Notes: generated from the sequence alone by a model not told the origin. 64,000 nt of DNA from an uncultured Limosilactobacillus sp. (GCF_934202705.1 NZ_CAKPYE010000002.1:186001-250000); one strand, 5' to 3'; numbered from the stretch's first letter, positions 33,711-43,589 are shown. Translations and numbers: made by a program.

Positions 33711-34865
33711 TTGAAACTAACAGCACGGGAAAAAGGTTCACTCTTCTTTGAAGGAGTTATTACAGTAATTCTGTTGATTTTGATTAACTTAGCGTTAATC
33801 GTAATTCTGCAAGATTTGATCCAGGGGAACCCGGGAGTAGCCAGCGGAATTTTTATTATCAAAAAATCATTAAAGATTGGTCCGTTTCAAGCGCAGATTT
33901 GGTCGTATCAGCGGATTGTCATTGGTCTATTTATTGTGATTGACATTTTTGTTGTTTGGTGGCGACTGCTACGACGTTATCATCAATACCAAATTAATCA
34001 TATCATTAAAGAACTTCATTATATTGCTCAGGGACACCTAGATCACCGAATTCCATTTCGGTTGAAGGGGAGAACCCAGCATGTTGTGACGAGTGTCAAC
34101 GCACTTGTTGATAGTGCGGTTCAATCGATGAATGACGAACGACAAATTGAGAAATCAAAGGATGAATTAATCACTAACGTCAGTCATGATTTACGAACAC
34201 CATTAACCAGCATTATTGGCTATCTGCGGTTAATTGAGGATAAGCAATATCACTCTGAAGAAGACATTCTGAAGTATTCTCATATTGCCTATGAAAAAGC
34301 TAAACAAATGAAGAACATGGTTGAAGACCTTTTCGAGTATACTAAGGTTCAGCAGCATGGAGCCCCGGTGAATTTCATGGCAGTTGACCTCGGGCAATTA
34401 CTAGAACAAGTTTGTGCTAGCTTTGAGCTGGAAGGTGAAAATCGGGGAATCGAAGTGAGTTCACAAACCACGCCGTCTCCGTTAATGATCGATGGGGATC
34501 CGGAAAAGCTGGGCCGAGTGTTCAGTAATCTAGTGGCCAATGGAATTAAGTACGGTCATGGTGCCAGCTATATCCGCTTAAATGCTGTTCAGCATAACGA
34601 TCAAGTAACGGTAACGGTTGCCAACGACGGCGAACGGATTCCTGTAGACTCGCTTGACCACTTATTCGAGCGTTTTTATCGAGTCGAAGCGTCACGTTCG
34701 AAGGCCACCGGTGGAACTGGGTTGGGCTTAGCGATCGTTAAAAGTGTTGTTGACCTGCATCATGGGAATGTTGAGGTGCAATCTGATGATCACCAAACAG
34801 CATTTATTGTTACCCTACCAACTAAACAGGAGAAAGCGGGGACAGTTCATCATGAAACGAATTAA
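33711..34865 (+). CDS. Sensor histidine kinase, VanS-like
   Basis: A 384-residue membrane kinase. Two transmembrane helices (about residues 15-34 and 67-84) enclose a short extracellular loop of about 32 residues. A HAMP-like linker follows, then the H-box NVSHDLRTPLTSIIGY with His159 and N-box LVANGIKYG, an NDGERIP segment and a G-box ending GTGLGLAIVKS. The start is a TTG at 33711 after GCGGGGAAAG. The 3' end overlaps dacA by 14 nt. The small loop suggests sensing at the membrane or of a cell-wall precursor. Confidence 0.92.
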   Translation: MKLTAREKGSLFFEGVITVILLILINLALIVILQDLIQGNPGVASGIFIIKKSLKIGPFQAQIWSYQRIVIGLFIVIDIFVVWWRLLRRYHQYQINHIIKELHYIAQGHLDHRIPFRLKGRTQHVVTSVNALVDSAVQSMNDERQIEKSKDELITNVSHDLRTPLTSIIGYLRLIEDKQYHSEEDILKYSHIAYEKAKQMKNMVEDLFEYTKVQQHGAPVNFMAVDLGQLLEQVCASFELEGENRGIEVSSQTTPSPLMIDGDPEKLGRVFSNLVANGIKYGHGASYIRLNAVQHNDQVTVTVANDGERIPVDSLDHLFERFYRVEASRSKATGGTGLGLAIVKSVVDLHHGNVEVQSDDHQTAFIVTLPTKQEKAGTVHHETN

Positions 34866-36054
34866 ACGAGGATTAATTAGCCTGTTTATTACGATAGTAA
34901 CGGTTTGTGGAACTTTATTTGGCGGATTGACGATTGGCCATGCGGCACCAATTAATGCCAGTGCCGCGTTTGCCATTGATGCGCAAACTGGACAGGTATT
35001 GTACAACCATAATGGTGACCAACGGTTAGCGGTAGCTTCCATGAGTAAGCTACTTACGGTCGCGGTAATTGAGAATGAGATCAGTACTGGTCAATTGAAG
35101 TGGTCAACGAAGGTCAAAATTACCCCAGCTGAAGCTAAATTATCAACGGCGCAGGGCTATTCAAATGTTCCGCTTAAGGCGGGAAAGAAATATTCAGTCA
35201 AGCAATTAACGGAAGCGGCATTGATCAAATCTGGTGATGCAGCAACGATTGCACTAACACGGGCCAAAGGGCAAAATACACAGCAGTTTGTTAAACAAAT
35301 GGGGATAATGGCGGACCGCCTTGGTTTAAAAAATTTTCGACTTTATAACGGGGTTGGTTTAGAGAATAAGGATATGTCCAGCTTTAAACTGCCAAACACT
35401 TCGGCAACTGCCGAAAACCAAATGACTGCTCGTGATGTGGCGAAAGTTGCTCGTTATTTAATTCGCAATTATCCGGCCGTTTTGAAAATTACCCAGCGGC
35501 AAACGTTAATGTGGGATGGCAAAAGTTACCAAAATAGTAATGAATTATTACCGGGGAATGCGAAAGCACCTGAAAAAATAAAAGTTGATGGTCTGAAAAC
35601 GGGGACATCTGATAAGGCTGGCCAATGCCTGGTATCCACGGGAACGTATCACGGGCACCGTATTATTACTGTGGTGATGCATGCAAAGGATCGTTTCGTT
35701 CAAACGAAAGCCCTTTATCGAGAGATCTTTACTAAATGGCGACCCGTAACAACCAAGTCAGTACAAACGGTAAGGGTTAGTCATGGACAGCAAAAAAACG
35801 TGCAGGTGACAACGAAACACCGAGTGACAATCTGGCACCCTCAGCAGGCCACAATCAAACCACAGTTTATTGCCGACGCACATAAGAAAGCTGGTCAAAA
35901 GCTCAAAGCACCATTGAAACGAGATACCCGAGTTGGAAAATTACGTTACTCACAATTGAAGACTGTTAATAATCAGCCACTTCAATTCGGCGTTTATCCA
36001 GTTAACGACGTCAAACGGAGCGGTTTGCTTGGTTGGCTAGGAAGCCTGTTTTAA
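34852..36054 (+). CDS. dacA: D-alanyl-D-alanine carboxypeptidase (PBP5/DacA type)
   Basis: A 400-residue penicillin-binding protein that trims terminal D-alanine from peptidoglycan stem peptides. A signal peptide (about residues 1-30, ending near GHAAP) is followed by catalytic SMSK (SxxK), SGD (in the place of SxN) and KTGT. A C-terminal beta domain and a final hydrophobic segment GLLGWLGSLF suggest membrane anchoring. It overlaps the kinase gene, so kinase and enzyme are translationally coupled. The layout recalls VanR-VanS-VanY. Confidence 0.93.
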   Translation: MKRIKRGLISLFITIVTVCGTLFGGLTIGHAAPINASAAFAIDAQTGQVLYNHNGDQRLAVASMSKLLTVAVIENEISTGQLKWSTKVKITPAEAKLSTAQGYSNVPLKAGKKYSVKQLTEAALIKSGDAATIALTRAKGQNTQQFVKQMGIMADRLGLKNFRLYNGVGLENKDMSSFKLPNTSATAENQMTARDVAKVARYLIRNYPAVLKITQRQTLMWDGKSYQNSNELLPGNAKAPEKIKVDGLKTGTSDKAGQCLVSTGTYHGHRIITVVMHAKDRFVQTKALYREIFTKWRPVTTKSVQTVRVSHGQQKNVQVTTKHRVTIWHPQQATIKPQFIADAHKKAGQKLKAPLKRDTRVGKLRYSQLKTVNNQPLQFGVYPVNDVKRSGLLGWLGSLF

Positions 36055-36204
36055 CAATTTCTTAAATAATTAATTAAATGTAAGTGGTTGCACTGATATT
36101 AAGTTAAATTTAAATATGATAAACTAATATAGAATATGTGCGTGGAACGTACATGGTCAATTATGACGTAAAATATTGACTTCATTATTTTGGAGGATTG
36201 TTCA

Positions 36205-37059
36205 TTGCAACAAAAAGCCCATCAAATTAATCCAGAAAGGCAACCATGGCTAGAGAACCTTGGAATTGCCATGCCGCTTTGTTTAAGTTATTTACCAATA
36301 GGGGTTGCTTGCGGAATTTTACTGCATGCTGCCGGGATGAACTTCATGCTGACCCTACTGGTTTCTGTTATGGTGTTTTCCGGGGGTGCTCAATTTATTT
36401 TAGCGTCCTTATTGGTGTTGGATGCTCCAGTATCAAGTATTTTCATGACACTCTTTTTCCTTGAATTACGGTATGCCCTTTTGGGATCGAGTTTATCAAA
36501 ATATTTCCGTAATGAATCTCAACGGATGGTATTGCTATTTTCGGCATCAATGAATGATGAAAACTATGCAGTTAATTATTTAAAATTTGCGACCGACAAA
36601 AATTGGACGACGCGCGATGCGTTAATGGTGGAACATTATTCTTTAATTTCGTGGGCGAGCGGGAATTTAATCGGCGGATTAATTGGTAGTGCGGTCTCCA
36701 TTGACTTAACAATCGTTGATTTTGCATTAACGGCGCTTTTTATCTATATGATTATCATGCAAATTCAAAATAACATTACCTTTTTAATCTGCCTATTGTC
36801 GATTGTGACGTCGTTCTTCTTTTTACTCCTGACTCGGCATACAGTTGGTATTATTTTGTCAACGGTGGTCACTTCCTTAATTGGTTTTGCAATTGAAAAT
36901 CGGGTCCGTAAATATGCTAAGCATCCAGATAAGACCTGGATTTTAGGCAAAATCAAGCGACCACGGATTACCAAAACCACGGTGGAAGATCTGGAGGGGG
37001 AGAATTCCCCTAATGAAGAGCAACAACTCAATTCGGAATTACATGATGGAGATAAGTAA
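36205..37059 (+). CDS. azlC: Branched-chain amino acid exporter, large subunit AzlC
   Basis: A 284-residue membrane protein of the AzlC/YgaZ family with LSYLPIGVACG, MVFSGGAQFI and FFLELRYALLGSSLS segments and several further helices. AzlCD exports branched-chain amino acids or analogues. The likely start is TTG 36205, 8 nt after GGAGGA. The stop overlaps the azlD ATG by one base (TAATG). The hydrophilic C-terminal tail of about 45 residues is longer than in many homologues. Confidence 0.93.
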   Translation: MQQKAHQINPERQPWLENLGIAMPLCLSYLPIGVACGILLHAAGMNFMLTLLVSVMVFSGGAQFILASLLVLDAPVSSIFMTLFFLELRYALLGSSLSKYFRNESQRMVLLFSASMNDENYAVNYLKFATDKNWTTRDALMVEHYSLISWASGNLIGGLIGSAVSIDLTIVDFALTALFIYMIIMQIQNNITFLICLLSIVTSFFFLLLTRHTVGIILSTVVTSLIGFAIENRVRKYAKHPDKTWILGKIKRPRITKTTVEDLEGENSPNEEQQLNSELHDGDK

Positions 37060-37478
37060 TGGTTAGTTTAAGCAATAGTCTAGTATTAGCTTCATTGGTG
37101 CCAAGTCATCATAATTTAACGTACCACCTGATCGTCATTTTGCTGTCAGCATTAGCAGCTTTTATCCCTCGGTATTTTCCAATGCGGTTTTTTACCAATC
37201 GGAAGATTCCGGAATGGTTTAATGAGTGGATGAAATATGTCCCGGTTAGTTTATTTACGGCATTAGTAGTTAAGGGAATTTTTGTAGATTCAAAATACCG
37301 AGTCATTATTGATCATGTTCAATTATTTGGTAATCACCTGACCGTTTATGGATTAGCAAGTTATTTGGTGGCGGCTGTTTGTGTAGGGCTAGTCGCCTAC
37401 TTTACCCGGTCGATGCTTTCATCAGTCATTGTTGGCTTAGGGGTCGTCTGGCTACTTTCCATTACGATTGGTGTGTAA
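37059..37478 (+). CDS. azlD: Branched-chain amino acid exporter, small subunit AzlD
   Basis: A 139-residue protein with four hydrophobic segments. The AFIPRYFPMRFF segment is typical of AzlD. It is the obligate partner of AzlC and is translationally coupled to it by a one-base overlap. A GGAGGG-GAGA-CCTTCAG hairpin with T7 follows. Confidence 0.92.
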   Translation: MVSLSNSLVLASLVPSHHNLTYHLIVILLSALAAFIPRYFPMRFFTNRKIPEWFNEWMKYVPVSLFTALVVKGIFVDSKYRVIIDHVQLFGNHLTVYGLASYLVAAVCVGLVAYFTRSMLSSVIVGLGVVWLLSITIGV

Positions 37479-37484
37479 TCCTAG

Positions 37485-37509
37485 CTGGAGGGAGACCTTC
37501 AGTTTTTTT
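37485..37509 (+). terminator. Intrinsic terminator after azlCD
   Basis: CTGGAGG/CCTTCAG stem with loop GAGA, then seven T. Confidence 0.8.
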
Positions 37510-37530
37510 ATCAAAAAGGGATGATTTGCA

Positions 37531-38076
37531 ATGAAAACAGCTTATTTAATTCATGGAACGTCTACGCGTGATGACGACTGGTTTCCATGGCTCGCAGAAG
37601 CCGTTGTCCCGACAATTAGCTTGGAACGATTATGGCTTCCGGAGCCGTTTAGCCCAGATGTTAAGGCTTGGGATGCAGCCATTGACGAGCAAATTCAGCC
37701 TACCTATGCTGGACTGACGATGGTTGCGCACAGCTTAGGATGTTTGGCCGCACTCCGCTATGTTAATCGTCACTCATTACATGATGTTCGCTTACTATTA
37801 GTGGGTGCCTTCGCCCAACCATTACCACATTATCCAGAATTAAATCATTTTATGGAACCGGCGTTGGACTTTCAAAAAATTCGTGCGAAAGTTAGTCGTG
37901 CGGTCGTGATTACCGCTCAAAATGATCCAATTGCACCGTATCAAGATAGCGTGGCAGTTGCTAATCAGTTAAACGCGAAGCTGATTGTGCGGCCAACCGG
38001 TGGCCATTTTCTGAGCAGTGATGGTTTTCAAAAGTTTCCGTTAGTTAAAACGGAATTAATAAATTTGATGGAATAA
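37531..38076 (+). CDS. Alpha/beta hydrolase, RBBP9/YdeN family
   Basis: A 181-residue small serine hydrolase. The HG near residue 9 (oxyanion region), nucleophile motif AHSLGC near residue 68, an Asp in NDPIAPYQDS and a His in GGHFLSSDGF form the expected triad. Natural substrate unknown. The preceding weak Shine-Dalgarno AAAAGGG fits ATG 37531. It stands alone between two terminators. Confidence 0.88.
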   Translation: MKTAYLIHGTSTRDDDWFPWLAEAVVPTISLERLWLPEPFSPDVKAWDAAIDEQIQPTYAGLTMVAHSLGCLAALRYVNRHSLHDVRLLLVGAFAQPLPHYPELNHFMEPALDFQKIRAKVSRAVVITAQNDPIAPYQDSVAVANQLNAKLIVRPTGGHFLSSDGFQKFPLVKTELINLME

Positions 38077-38116
38077 AAAATGAGCTTCTGCATTTTCAGC
38101 AGAAGCTCATTTTTTA
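38075..38116. terminator. Bidirectional terminator between the hydrolase gene and cfa
   Basis: AAAAAATGAGCTTCTGC and GCAGAAGCTCATTTTTT arms, near-perfect, between two convergent genes. It works on either strand. Confidence 0.92.
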
Positions 38117-38121
38117 TAATA

Positions 38122-39303
38122 TTACTTGTTATTTAGCATATAATCACGAGTCATTGGTAAATTCTTTCCAGAAGCACCCTTCGTAATTAAGTATTGAATA
38201 ACATCAATATTGCCCGATTCAAATGATGCTGCACAAGCTTGTAAGTACAGGTCCCACATTCGAGTGAAGCGATCACCCATCATTTGAGTGATTTGGTCAC
38301 GGTGGGCATTAAAGCTTTGGTCCCAAATTTCGAGGGTCCGTTGGTAATGGCAGCGAAGCATTTCAATATCCGCAATTTGCAGATGGTTTTCTTCAATATG
38401 ATCAATCATTTCGGCAAGACCAGGAACGTAGCCACCAGGGAAAATATACTTGTTGATCCAGCCGTTATAAGCACCACCTTGTTGACGGGTAATACCGTGA
38501 ATTAAAGCCACACCGTCGTTGGCCAAGTATTTGGCAACATCCTTAAAGTAAATCCCAAGGTTTTCCTTGCCAACGTGTTCAAACATACCGACAGAAGTAA
38601 TGTAATCCCATTGACGATCACCAAGTTCACGGTAATCCATGAGCTTGACTTCAGCGACGTTACTGAGACCTTCATCATTAATCTTCTTTTGAACTAATTG
38701 ATATTGTTCTTCACTTAACGTGACCCCAGTAACTTTCAAACTATATTCCTTAGCAGCAGTCAGCATCAGGGTTCCCCAACCGCAACCAATGTCAAGTAAA
38801 GTCTTACCAGGTTTAGGATCTAGCTTTTGTAGAATATGATGGACTTTAGCGATTTGGGCAGCTTTAAGATCATCATGATTACCATTGGTAAAGTAAGCAC
38901 ATGAGTAAGTCAAAGTCTCATCTAACCAAAGGCGATAGAAATCATTACCAACGTCATAATGGCTTTGCACGTCGTCTTCACTTTGTTTTTCGCTGTGACC
39001 TTGTTTCGGCAAAAACTTACGGAATTTGGAACTCCGCATGAAACTATCAGCACTTTCATAAGCTGATTCAATCAGTTTTTGAATGCTGCCATCAATCTCA
39101 ATTTTGTGATCCATGTAAGCTTCGCCAAGGGCGATTGAGGCGTTCCTGGTAATGTCACGAATGGGAATTTTTTCTTTGAAGGTAATCGTAACTTGTGGTT
39201 CACCGTTGCCATAAGTTACGCTCTTTCCATCCCAGAAAACGATTTTCACTGGGATGGTAAAGGAACGACTTAACAATTGCTTGTAGAACGTCTTTTCTAA
39301 CAT
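38122..39303 (-). CDS. cfa: Cyclopropane-fatty-acyl-phospholipid synthase
   Basis: A 393-residue SAM-dependent enzyme that adds a methylene bridge to unsaturated membrane lipids, commonly raised in stationary phase and acid stress. Substrate-region motif YSCAYF, SAM motif LLDIGCGWGTLM and FEHVGKENLG are present. The N-terminal region is the CFA synthase lipid-binding part. The ATG follows GAAGGAAA. Function in acid tolerance would complement the gad genes. Confidence 0.95.
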   Translation of the reverse strand: MLEKTFYKQLLSRSFTIPVKIVFWDGKSVTYGNGEPQVTITFKEKIPIRDITRNASIALGEAYMDHKIEIDGSIQKLIESAYESADSFMRSSKFRKFLPKQGHSEKQSEDDVQSHYDVGNDFYRLWLDETLTYSCAYFTNGNHDDLKAAQIAKVHHILQKLDPKPGKTLLDIGCGWGTLMLTAAKEYSLKVTGVTLSEEQYQLVQKKINDEGLSNVAEVKLMDYRELGDRQWDYITSVGMFEHVGKENLGIYFKDVAKYLANDGVALIHGITRQQGGAYNGWINKYIFPGGYVPGLAEMIDHIEENHLQIADIEMLRCHYQRTLEIWDQSFNAHRDQITQMMGDRFTRMWDLYLQACAASFESGNIDVIQYLITKGASGKNLPMTRDYMLNNK

Positions 39304-39395
39304 ATGTGGGTTTCCTTCTTTCTTATATTACACAAATAATTATTATACACCCTTACTATCAAATGGCGAATGATCACTTATTCTAAATGGTCTGA

Positions 39396-40481
39396 TTACT
39401 GCGCACGACGATCAGCCTGGTCACGGATCAGCCGATAGAAGGCCGAAAAGAGCGGAACTGTAAACATCATTCCGATAATTCCAGAAACACCTCCACCAAC
39501 CATGACGGCAACAAAAACCCAGACACTGGGGAGATCGATGGCTTTTCCAACAACAATGGGGTAGGTAATTCGATTATCTAGTTGTTGCAAAATAACAATG
39601 AAAATTAAGAAGATTAATGCCTTGACTGGTGAAACCGCAAAGATAATTACCACCCCGACAGAAGCGCCGAGAATGGCTCCAATAATGGGAATCAATGCGG
39701 TCACAGTTGTGACAGCCCCCATCATGTAGGCATATGGCAGTCGAAGGATGGTCATGCCAATAAAACAGCAAATACCGAGAATCACGGCATCTTTGCATTG
39801 CCCGCTAATATAACTACTAAAGCTTGTATCAAAAACGCGAATTACATACATGACCTGTTCTTTCGCGCGTGGGAGCCAAAGATCCATCAGTTTATTAAAC
39901 TGGCGACGGAGCATTTCCTTAAAAATCAAAAGATAGACAGAGAAGAAGAGGGCAATCACTGTAGTTGTTCCAAACGAAATAATTCGTGACGCTGTGTGGC
40001 GAACGATCTTGAGAGTACCGCCAACCCCCACTGAGGCTTGCTTAAAGAATGTTGACCAGTTAATTTTACGCGGGTCAAGATATTGAAATGAATGGTTAGA
40101 TAGGTAAGTAATGGTTCGTTGAATCAGTCGACTATGGTGGGCGAGCAACAACTTAATACAAGCAATGACTTCCGGGATGACCAGCCAGAGAACAGCAGCT
40201 AAAATGACAATAATCGAGATATAAGATAAGGTAATACAGACACCTCGTTTGAATTTTTGAGCATTCTGACTGGGAAGTAACTTAGTATATAATCGTTCCC
40301 ATTGATTTAGTAAGATGTTAATGATGTAGGCTAATACGGCGCCGGCTAATAATGGTACGGTTGCATGGCCAATGTTACCGATGAACTTAGCGATGTTTGG
40401 CCAATACGTGATTGCTAAGTAGAGGGCAAATAGAGTTATAAAAATCGCAAGGTAACGTTTTTCAGCCAACGTTTTTTTCAC
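39396..40481 (-). CDS. AI-2E family transporter (first of a divergent pair)
   Basis: A 361-residue polytopic protein of the AI-2E/PerM/UPF0118 family with about eight helices. It has the central MTILRLPYAYMMG and ALIPIIGAILG segments and RITYPIVVGKAIDLPSVWVF. Family members export varied small molecules or ions; autoinducer-2 is only one case. The start is GTG 40481 after GGGGAGG. It diverges from a second member of the same family across 126 nt. Confidence 0.9.
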   Translation of the reverse strand: MKKTLAEKRYLAIFITLFALYLAITYWPNIAKFIGNIGHATVPLLAGAVLAYIINILLNQWERLYTKLLPSQNAQKFKRGVCITLSYISIIVILAAVLWLVIPEVIACIKLLLAHHSRLIQRTITYLSNHSFQYLDPRKINWSTFFKQASVGVGGTLKIVRHTASRIISFGTTTVIALFFSVYLLIFKEMLRRQFNKLMDLWLPRAKEQVMYVIRVFDTSFSSYISGQCKDAVILGICCFIGMTILRLPYAYMMGAVTTVTALIPIIGAILGASVGVVIIFAVSPVKALIFLIFIVILQQLDNRITYPIVVGKAIDLPSVWVFVAVMVGGGVSGIIGMMFTVPLFSAFYRLIRDQADRRAQ

Positions 40482-40607
40482 AATGATTTCCTCCCCAAAT
40501 AATTCATACTTTCATTCTACACGGAATTCGGCAACGATGTGAATAGTTTCTCCAACGAGGGATCGTTTGGTAGAATGATAGTAGTCTGATAAAAAGGTCG
40601 TGAAAAA

Positions 40608-41645
40608 ATGGAAAATGCGTGGACAAAGTTTACCGCGAATGTTCACTTACACCGCACAGTGGTTTTATTATTGCTCATTGCGGTTTTGTATGAAGCGCGT
40701 GGGATGATGAACACAATTTTACTAACATTTATTTTTACTTATTTAATTGTCCATTGGGTCCGTTTGGTTCAACGCTGGTTACCGAAAATCCCGATTATTA
40801 TAACCGTAATTGTCACCTATGTTCTGTTAATTTGGGGAATTTACTATGTAATTACCGATTATTTACCAATGATTATTAATGAAATTGTTAAAATGGTCGA
40901 TTCACTAATTAAGTTTTATCAAGGGGATGATATGAAATGGCTGATGCGCTATGTCAATCGGTACGTCAGCATGTCAACGATTATTGAACAAGCCAAGCAT
41001 GGTATGACGTTTGCGGTTAACACGCTCACTAAAATTGGCACGTTGACGATTTCACTCTTTATGTCCTTGATTTTGAGCTTTTTCTATACGATTGAACTGA
41101 AACAAATGAATGAATTTTCGCACCAATTTTTGGAAACCAAGTATTTAAACTGGCTCTTTGGTGATATCTATTATTTTGGCAAGACCTTTGTTAATACTTT
41201 CGGTGTTGTGCTTGAGGCCCAATTTTTTATTGCCATCTGTAATACGGCACTGACAATGATTTGCTTATCTTTTATGAAGATGCCACAGATTTTTGCCTTA
41301 GGGCTGATGGTGTTTGTCTTAAGTTTAGTTCCGGTTGCTGGGGTAATTATTTCGTTAGTTCCCCTTTGTCTAGTTGGTTATCAATCTGGCGGCATTCGTG
41401 ATGTTGTTTATATTGTGATCATGATTTTAGTGATCCATGCGTTGGAGGCATATGTTTTAAACCCGAAATTTATGTCGAGTCGAACTGAACTACCGATTTT
41501 TTATACCTTTGTGGTATTGCTAGTTGCTGAACATTTATGGGGAACATGGGGGCTAATTGTTGGTGTTCCTGTCTTTACCTTCTTACTCGATGTTTTTGGG
41601 GTCAAATCAGTTCATCGGCGCAGACCACAATCAATTCAGGAATAA
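40608..41645 (+). CDS. AI-2E family transporter (second of a divergent pair)
   Basis: A 345-residue membrane protein of the same family as the gene across the gap, with about eight helices. It shows MKMPQIFALGLMVFVLSLVP and VGVPVFTFLLDVFG segments. The two proteins are clearly diverged, so this is an old duplication or two separate functions. Substrate unknown. The Shine-Dalgarno AAAAAGG is weak. It is followed by a PurR-type operator and fhs. Confidence 0.9.
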   Translation: MENAWTKFTANVHLHRTVVLLLLIAVLYEARGMMNTILLTFIFTYLIVHWVRLVQRWLPKIPIIITVIVTYVLLIWGIYYVITDYLPMIINEIVKMVDSLIKFYQGDDMKWLMRYVNRYVSMSTIIEQAKHGMTFAVNTLTKIGTLTISLFMSLILSFFYTIELKQMNEFSHQFLETKYLNWLFGDIYYFGKTFVNTFGVVLEAQFFIAICNTALTMICLSFMKMPQIFALGLMVFVLSLVPVAGVIISLVPLCLVGYQSGGIRDVVYIVIMILVIHALEAYVLNPKFMSSRTELPIFYTFVVLLVAEHLWGTWGLIVGVPVFTFLLDVFGVKSVHRRRPQSIQE

Positions 41646-41690
41646 GTATTTACATTTGAATAAGAAACGATTATCCTATGAATGTATTCA

Positions 41691-41724
41691 CGAACTATTT
41701 AAGCTATTTAAAAATAATAGTTCC
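41691..41724. promoter_or_regulatory. Paired PurR box upstream of fhs
   Basis: CGAAC (41691-41695), 24 nt, GTTCC (41720-41724): inverted PurBox halves with the same spacing as in front of purE and purC. It lies 36 nt ahead of the fhs start. Confidence 0.75.
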
Positions 41725-41759
41725 TGTTTTTACTGTTTAACTTTAAGGAGGGCCAATGA

Positions 41760-43421
41760 ATGTTAACAGACATTGAAATTGCTGATCGGACTAAAATGGA
41801 ACCGATTACGAAAATTGCCGCGAAAATCGGTTTAGATGAAGATGACATTGAACAATACGGGAAATATAAAGCAAAACTCCAATTACCGTTAAAAAAAGCG
41901 CCCAATAAAAAACATCGGTTGGTCCTCGTAACCTCGATCAATCCAACGCCGGCCGGAGAAGGTAAATCAACGGTGCTGGTTGGTTTGGGCGATGCAATGA
42001 ATCAGCTCAATCATCAAACAATTATTGCAATGCGTGAACCATCAATGGGTCCCGTCTTTGGTATTAAGGGTGGAGCCACCGGTGGTGGATATAGTCAGGT
42101 CATTCCGATGGAAGATATCAACTTGCACTTTACTGGTGACCTCCATGCTTTAACCAGTGCGAATAACACTTTAGCCGCTTTGATTGATAACTATATTATG
42201 CGTGATAATGAACTAAACTTGGATCCACGACGGATTATTTGGAAACGGGTCGAAGATGTTAACGATCGGGCATTGAGAAATGTGGTCACTGGACTGGGTG
42301 GCGTTATGCAAGGAATTCCGCGGGAAACCGGGTTCGATATTACTGCGGCTTCCGAATTAATGGCGATTCTTTGCCTATCGACTGACTTAATGGACCTCAA
42401 ACGACGAGTTGGCCGAATCGTCGTTGGCTATACGCGGGACAAGGAACCAGTGACTGTGAGTCAACTTGGCTTTGAAGATGCGATTACGATTTTATTGAAA
42501 GATGCGCTCAAACCAAACTTAGTGCAAACTTTAGCTCATACACCAACTATTATTCATGGGGGACCATTTGCTAACATTGCCCATGGCTGTAATTCGGTTC
42601 TGGCGACGCAAGCGGCGATGAATCTGGCAGATTATACGGTTACGGAGTCAGGATTCGGCGCTGATCTGGGAGCAGAAAAGTTCTTAGATATTAAGCGACG
42701 GGTGCTTGGTAAAACTCCGGATGCAATGGTAATTGTAGCCACCGTTCGAGCACTTGAATATAATGGTGGCGCCAAATTAGCGGCGCTCAAGGATGAGAAT
42801 CTCCCTGAACTAAAGAAGGGGATGGTCAACCTTAACCGACACATTAAGAATATGCAACGATTTGGAATTCCATTGGTCGTGGCCATTAACCACTTTGTGA
42901 CTGATACTGAAGCCGAAATCAAAGCGATTGAAGATAACTGTCGAGCCCTGGGTGTCAATGTGGTCGTTACAGATGCTTGGGCTAAGGGCGGTGATGGTGC
43001 ACTTGATCTGGCAAAGGAAGTTGTTAAACTCACGGAGCAACCAAGTGATTTTCACGAACTATATACACTAGACCAAACCCCTGAAGAAAAAATTCGGACG
43101 ATTGTCACCAAAGTTTATGGGGCGAAGGATGTCGTCTTTAGTAAAAAAGCCCAAAAACAGCTTCGCCAATTTGCAGAGCTAGGTTGGAATGATTTGCCAG
43201 TCTGCATCGCCAAGACCCAGTACTCTTTTACTGATGATCAAACGCAATTAGGGGCACCCACTGACTTTATTTTCCACATTCGGGAACTTGTACCAAAGTT
43301 AGGTGCCGGATTTATTGTGGCACTATCCGGCAACATGATGACGATGCCAGGCTTAGCGAAAACGCCAGCTGCGGTGAATATGACGATTGATGAACAGGGG
43401 ACAATTACTGGCCTGTTTTAA
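41760..43421 (+). CDS. fhs: Formate--tetrahydrofolate ligase
   Basis: A 553-residue ATP-dependent enzyme that makes 10-formyl-THF, the one-carbon donor for PurN and PurH. P-loop TPAGEGKSTVLVGLGDA is near residues 63-79. GGPFANIAHGCNSV and the C-terminal LSGNMMTMPGL segments are present. AAGGAGGG precedes the ATG. The PurR-type operator upstream fits its role in purine synthesis. Confidence 0.96.
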   Translation: MLTDIEIADRTKMEPITKIAAKIGLDEDDIEQYGKYKAKLQLPLKKAPNKKHRLVLVTSINPTPAGEGKSTVLVGLGDAMNQLNHQTIIAMREPSMGPVFGIKGGATGGGYSQVIPMEDINLHFTGDLHALTSANNTLAALIDNYIMRDNELNLDPRRIIWKRVEDVNDRALRNVVTGLGGVMQGIPRETGFDITAASELMAILCLSTDLMDLKRRVGRIVVGYTRDKEPVTVSQLGFEDAITILLKDALKPNLVQTLAHTPTIIHGGPFANIAHGCNSVLATQAAMNLADYTVTESGFGADLGAEKFLDIKRRVLGKTPDAMVIVATVRALEYNGGAKLAALKDENLPELKKGMVNLNRHIKNMQRFGIPLVVAINHFVTDTEAEIKAIEDNCRALGVNVVVTDAWAKGGDGALDLAKEVVKLTEQPSDFHELYTLDQTPEEKIRTIVTKVYGAKDVVFSKKAQKQLRQFAELGWNDLPVCIAKTQYSFTDDQTQLGAPTDFIFHIRELVPKLGAGFIVALSGNMMTMPGLAKTPAAVNMTIDEQGTITGLF

Positions 43422-43456
43422 TGGGCAGTCATTAACTAGTTTAATAATTAAGCAAT

Positions 43457-43490
43457 GCGGAATGTTAGTTTTAACATTCCGCGTTTTTTT
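43457..43490 (+). terminator. Intrinsic terminator after fhs
   Basis: GCGGAATGTTA/TAACATTCCGC perfect stem, then GT7. Confidence 0.92.
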
Positions 43491-43500
43491 GAAGCATACA

Positions 43501-43534
43501 CGAACAAAATTTAATAATCATATAAAATAGTTCT
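43501..43534. promoter_or_regulatory. Paired PurR box upstream of purEK
   Basis: CGAAC (43501-43505), 24 nt, GTTCT (43530-43534), then TGTTTTATTAAAAA, nearly the same as after the purC operator. Confidence 0.8.
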
Positions 43535-43589
43535 TGTTTTATTAAAAAAAGTTTGGTACTCTAAGGGGGATTTAAGGAGGAATGGAGCA

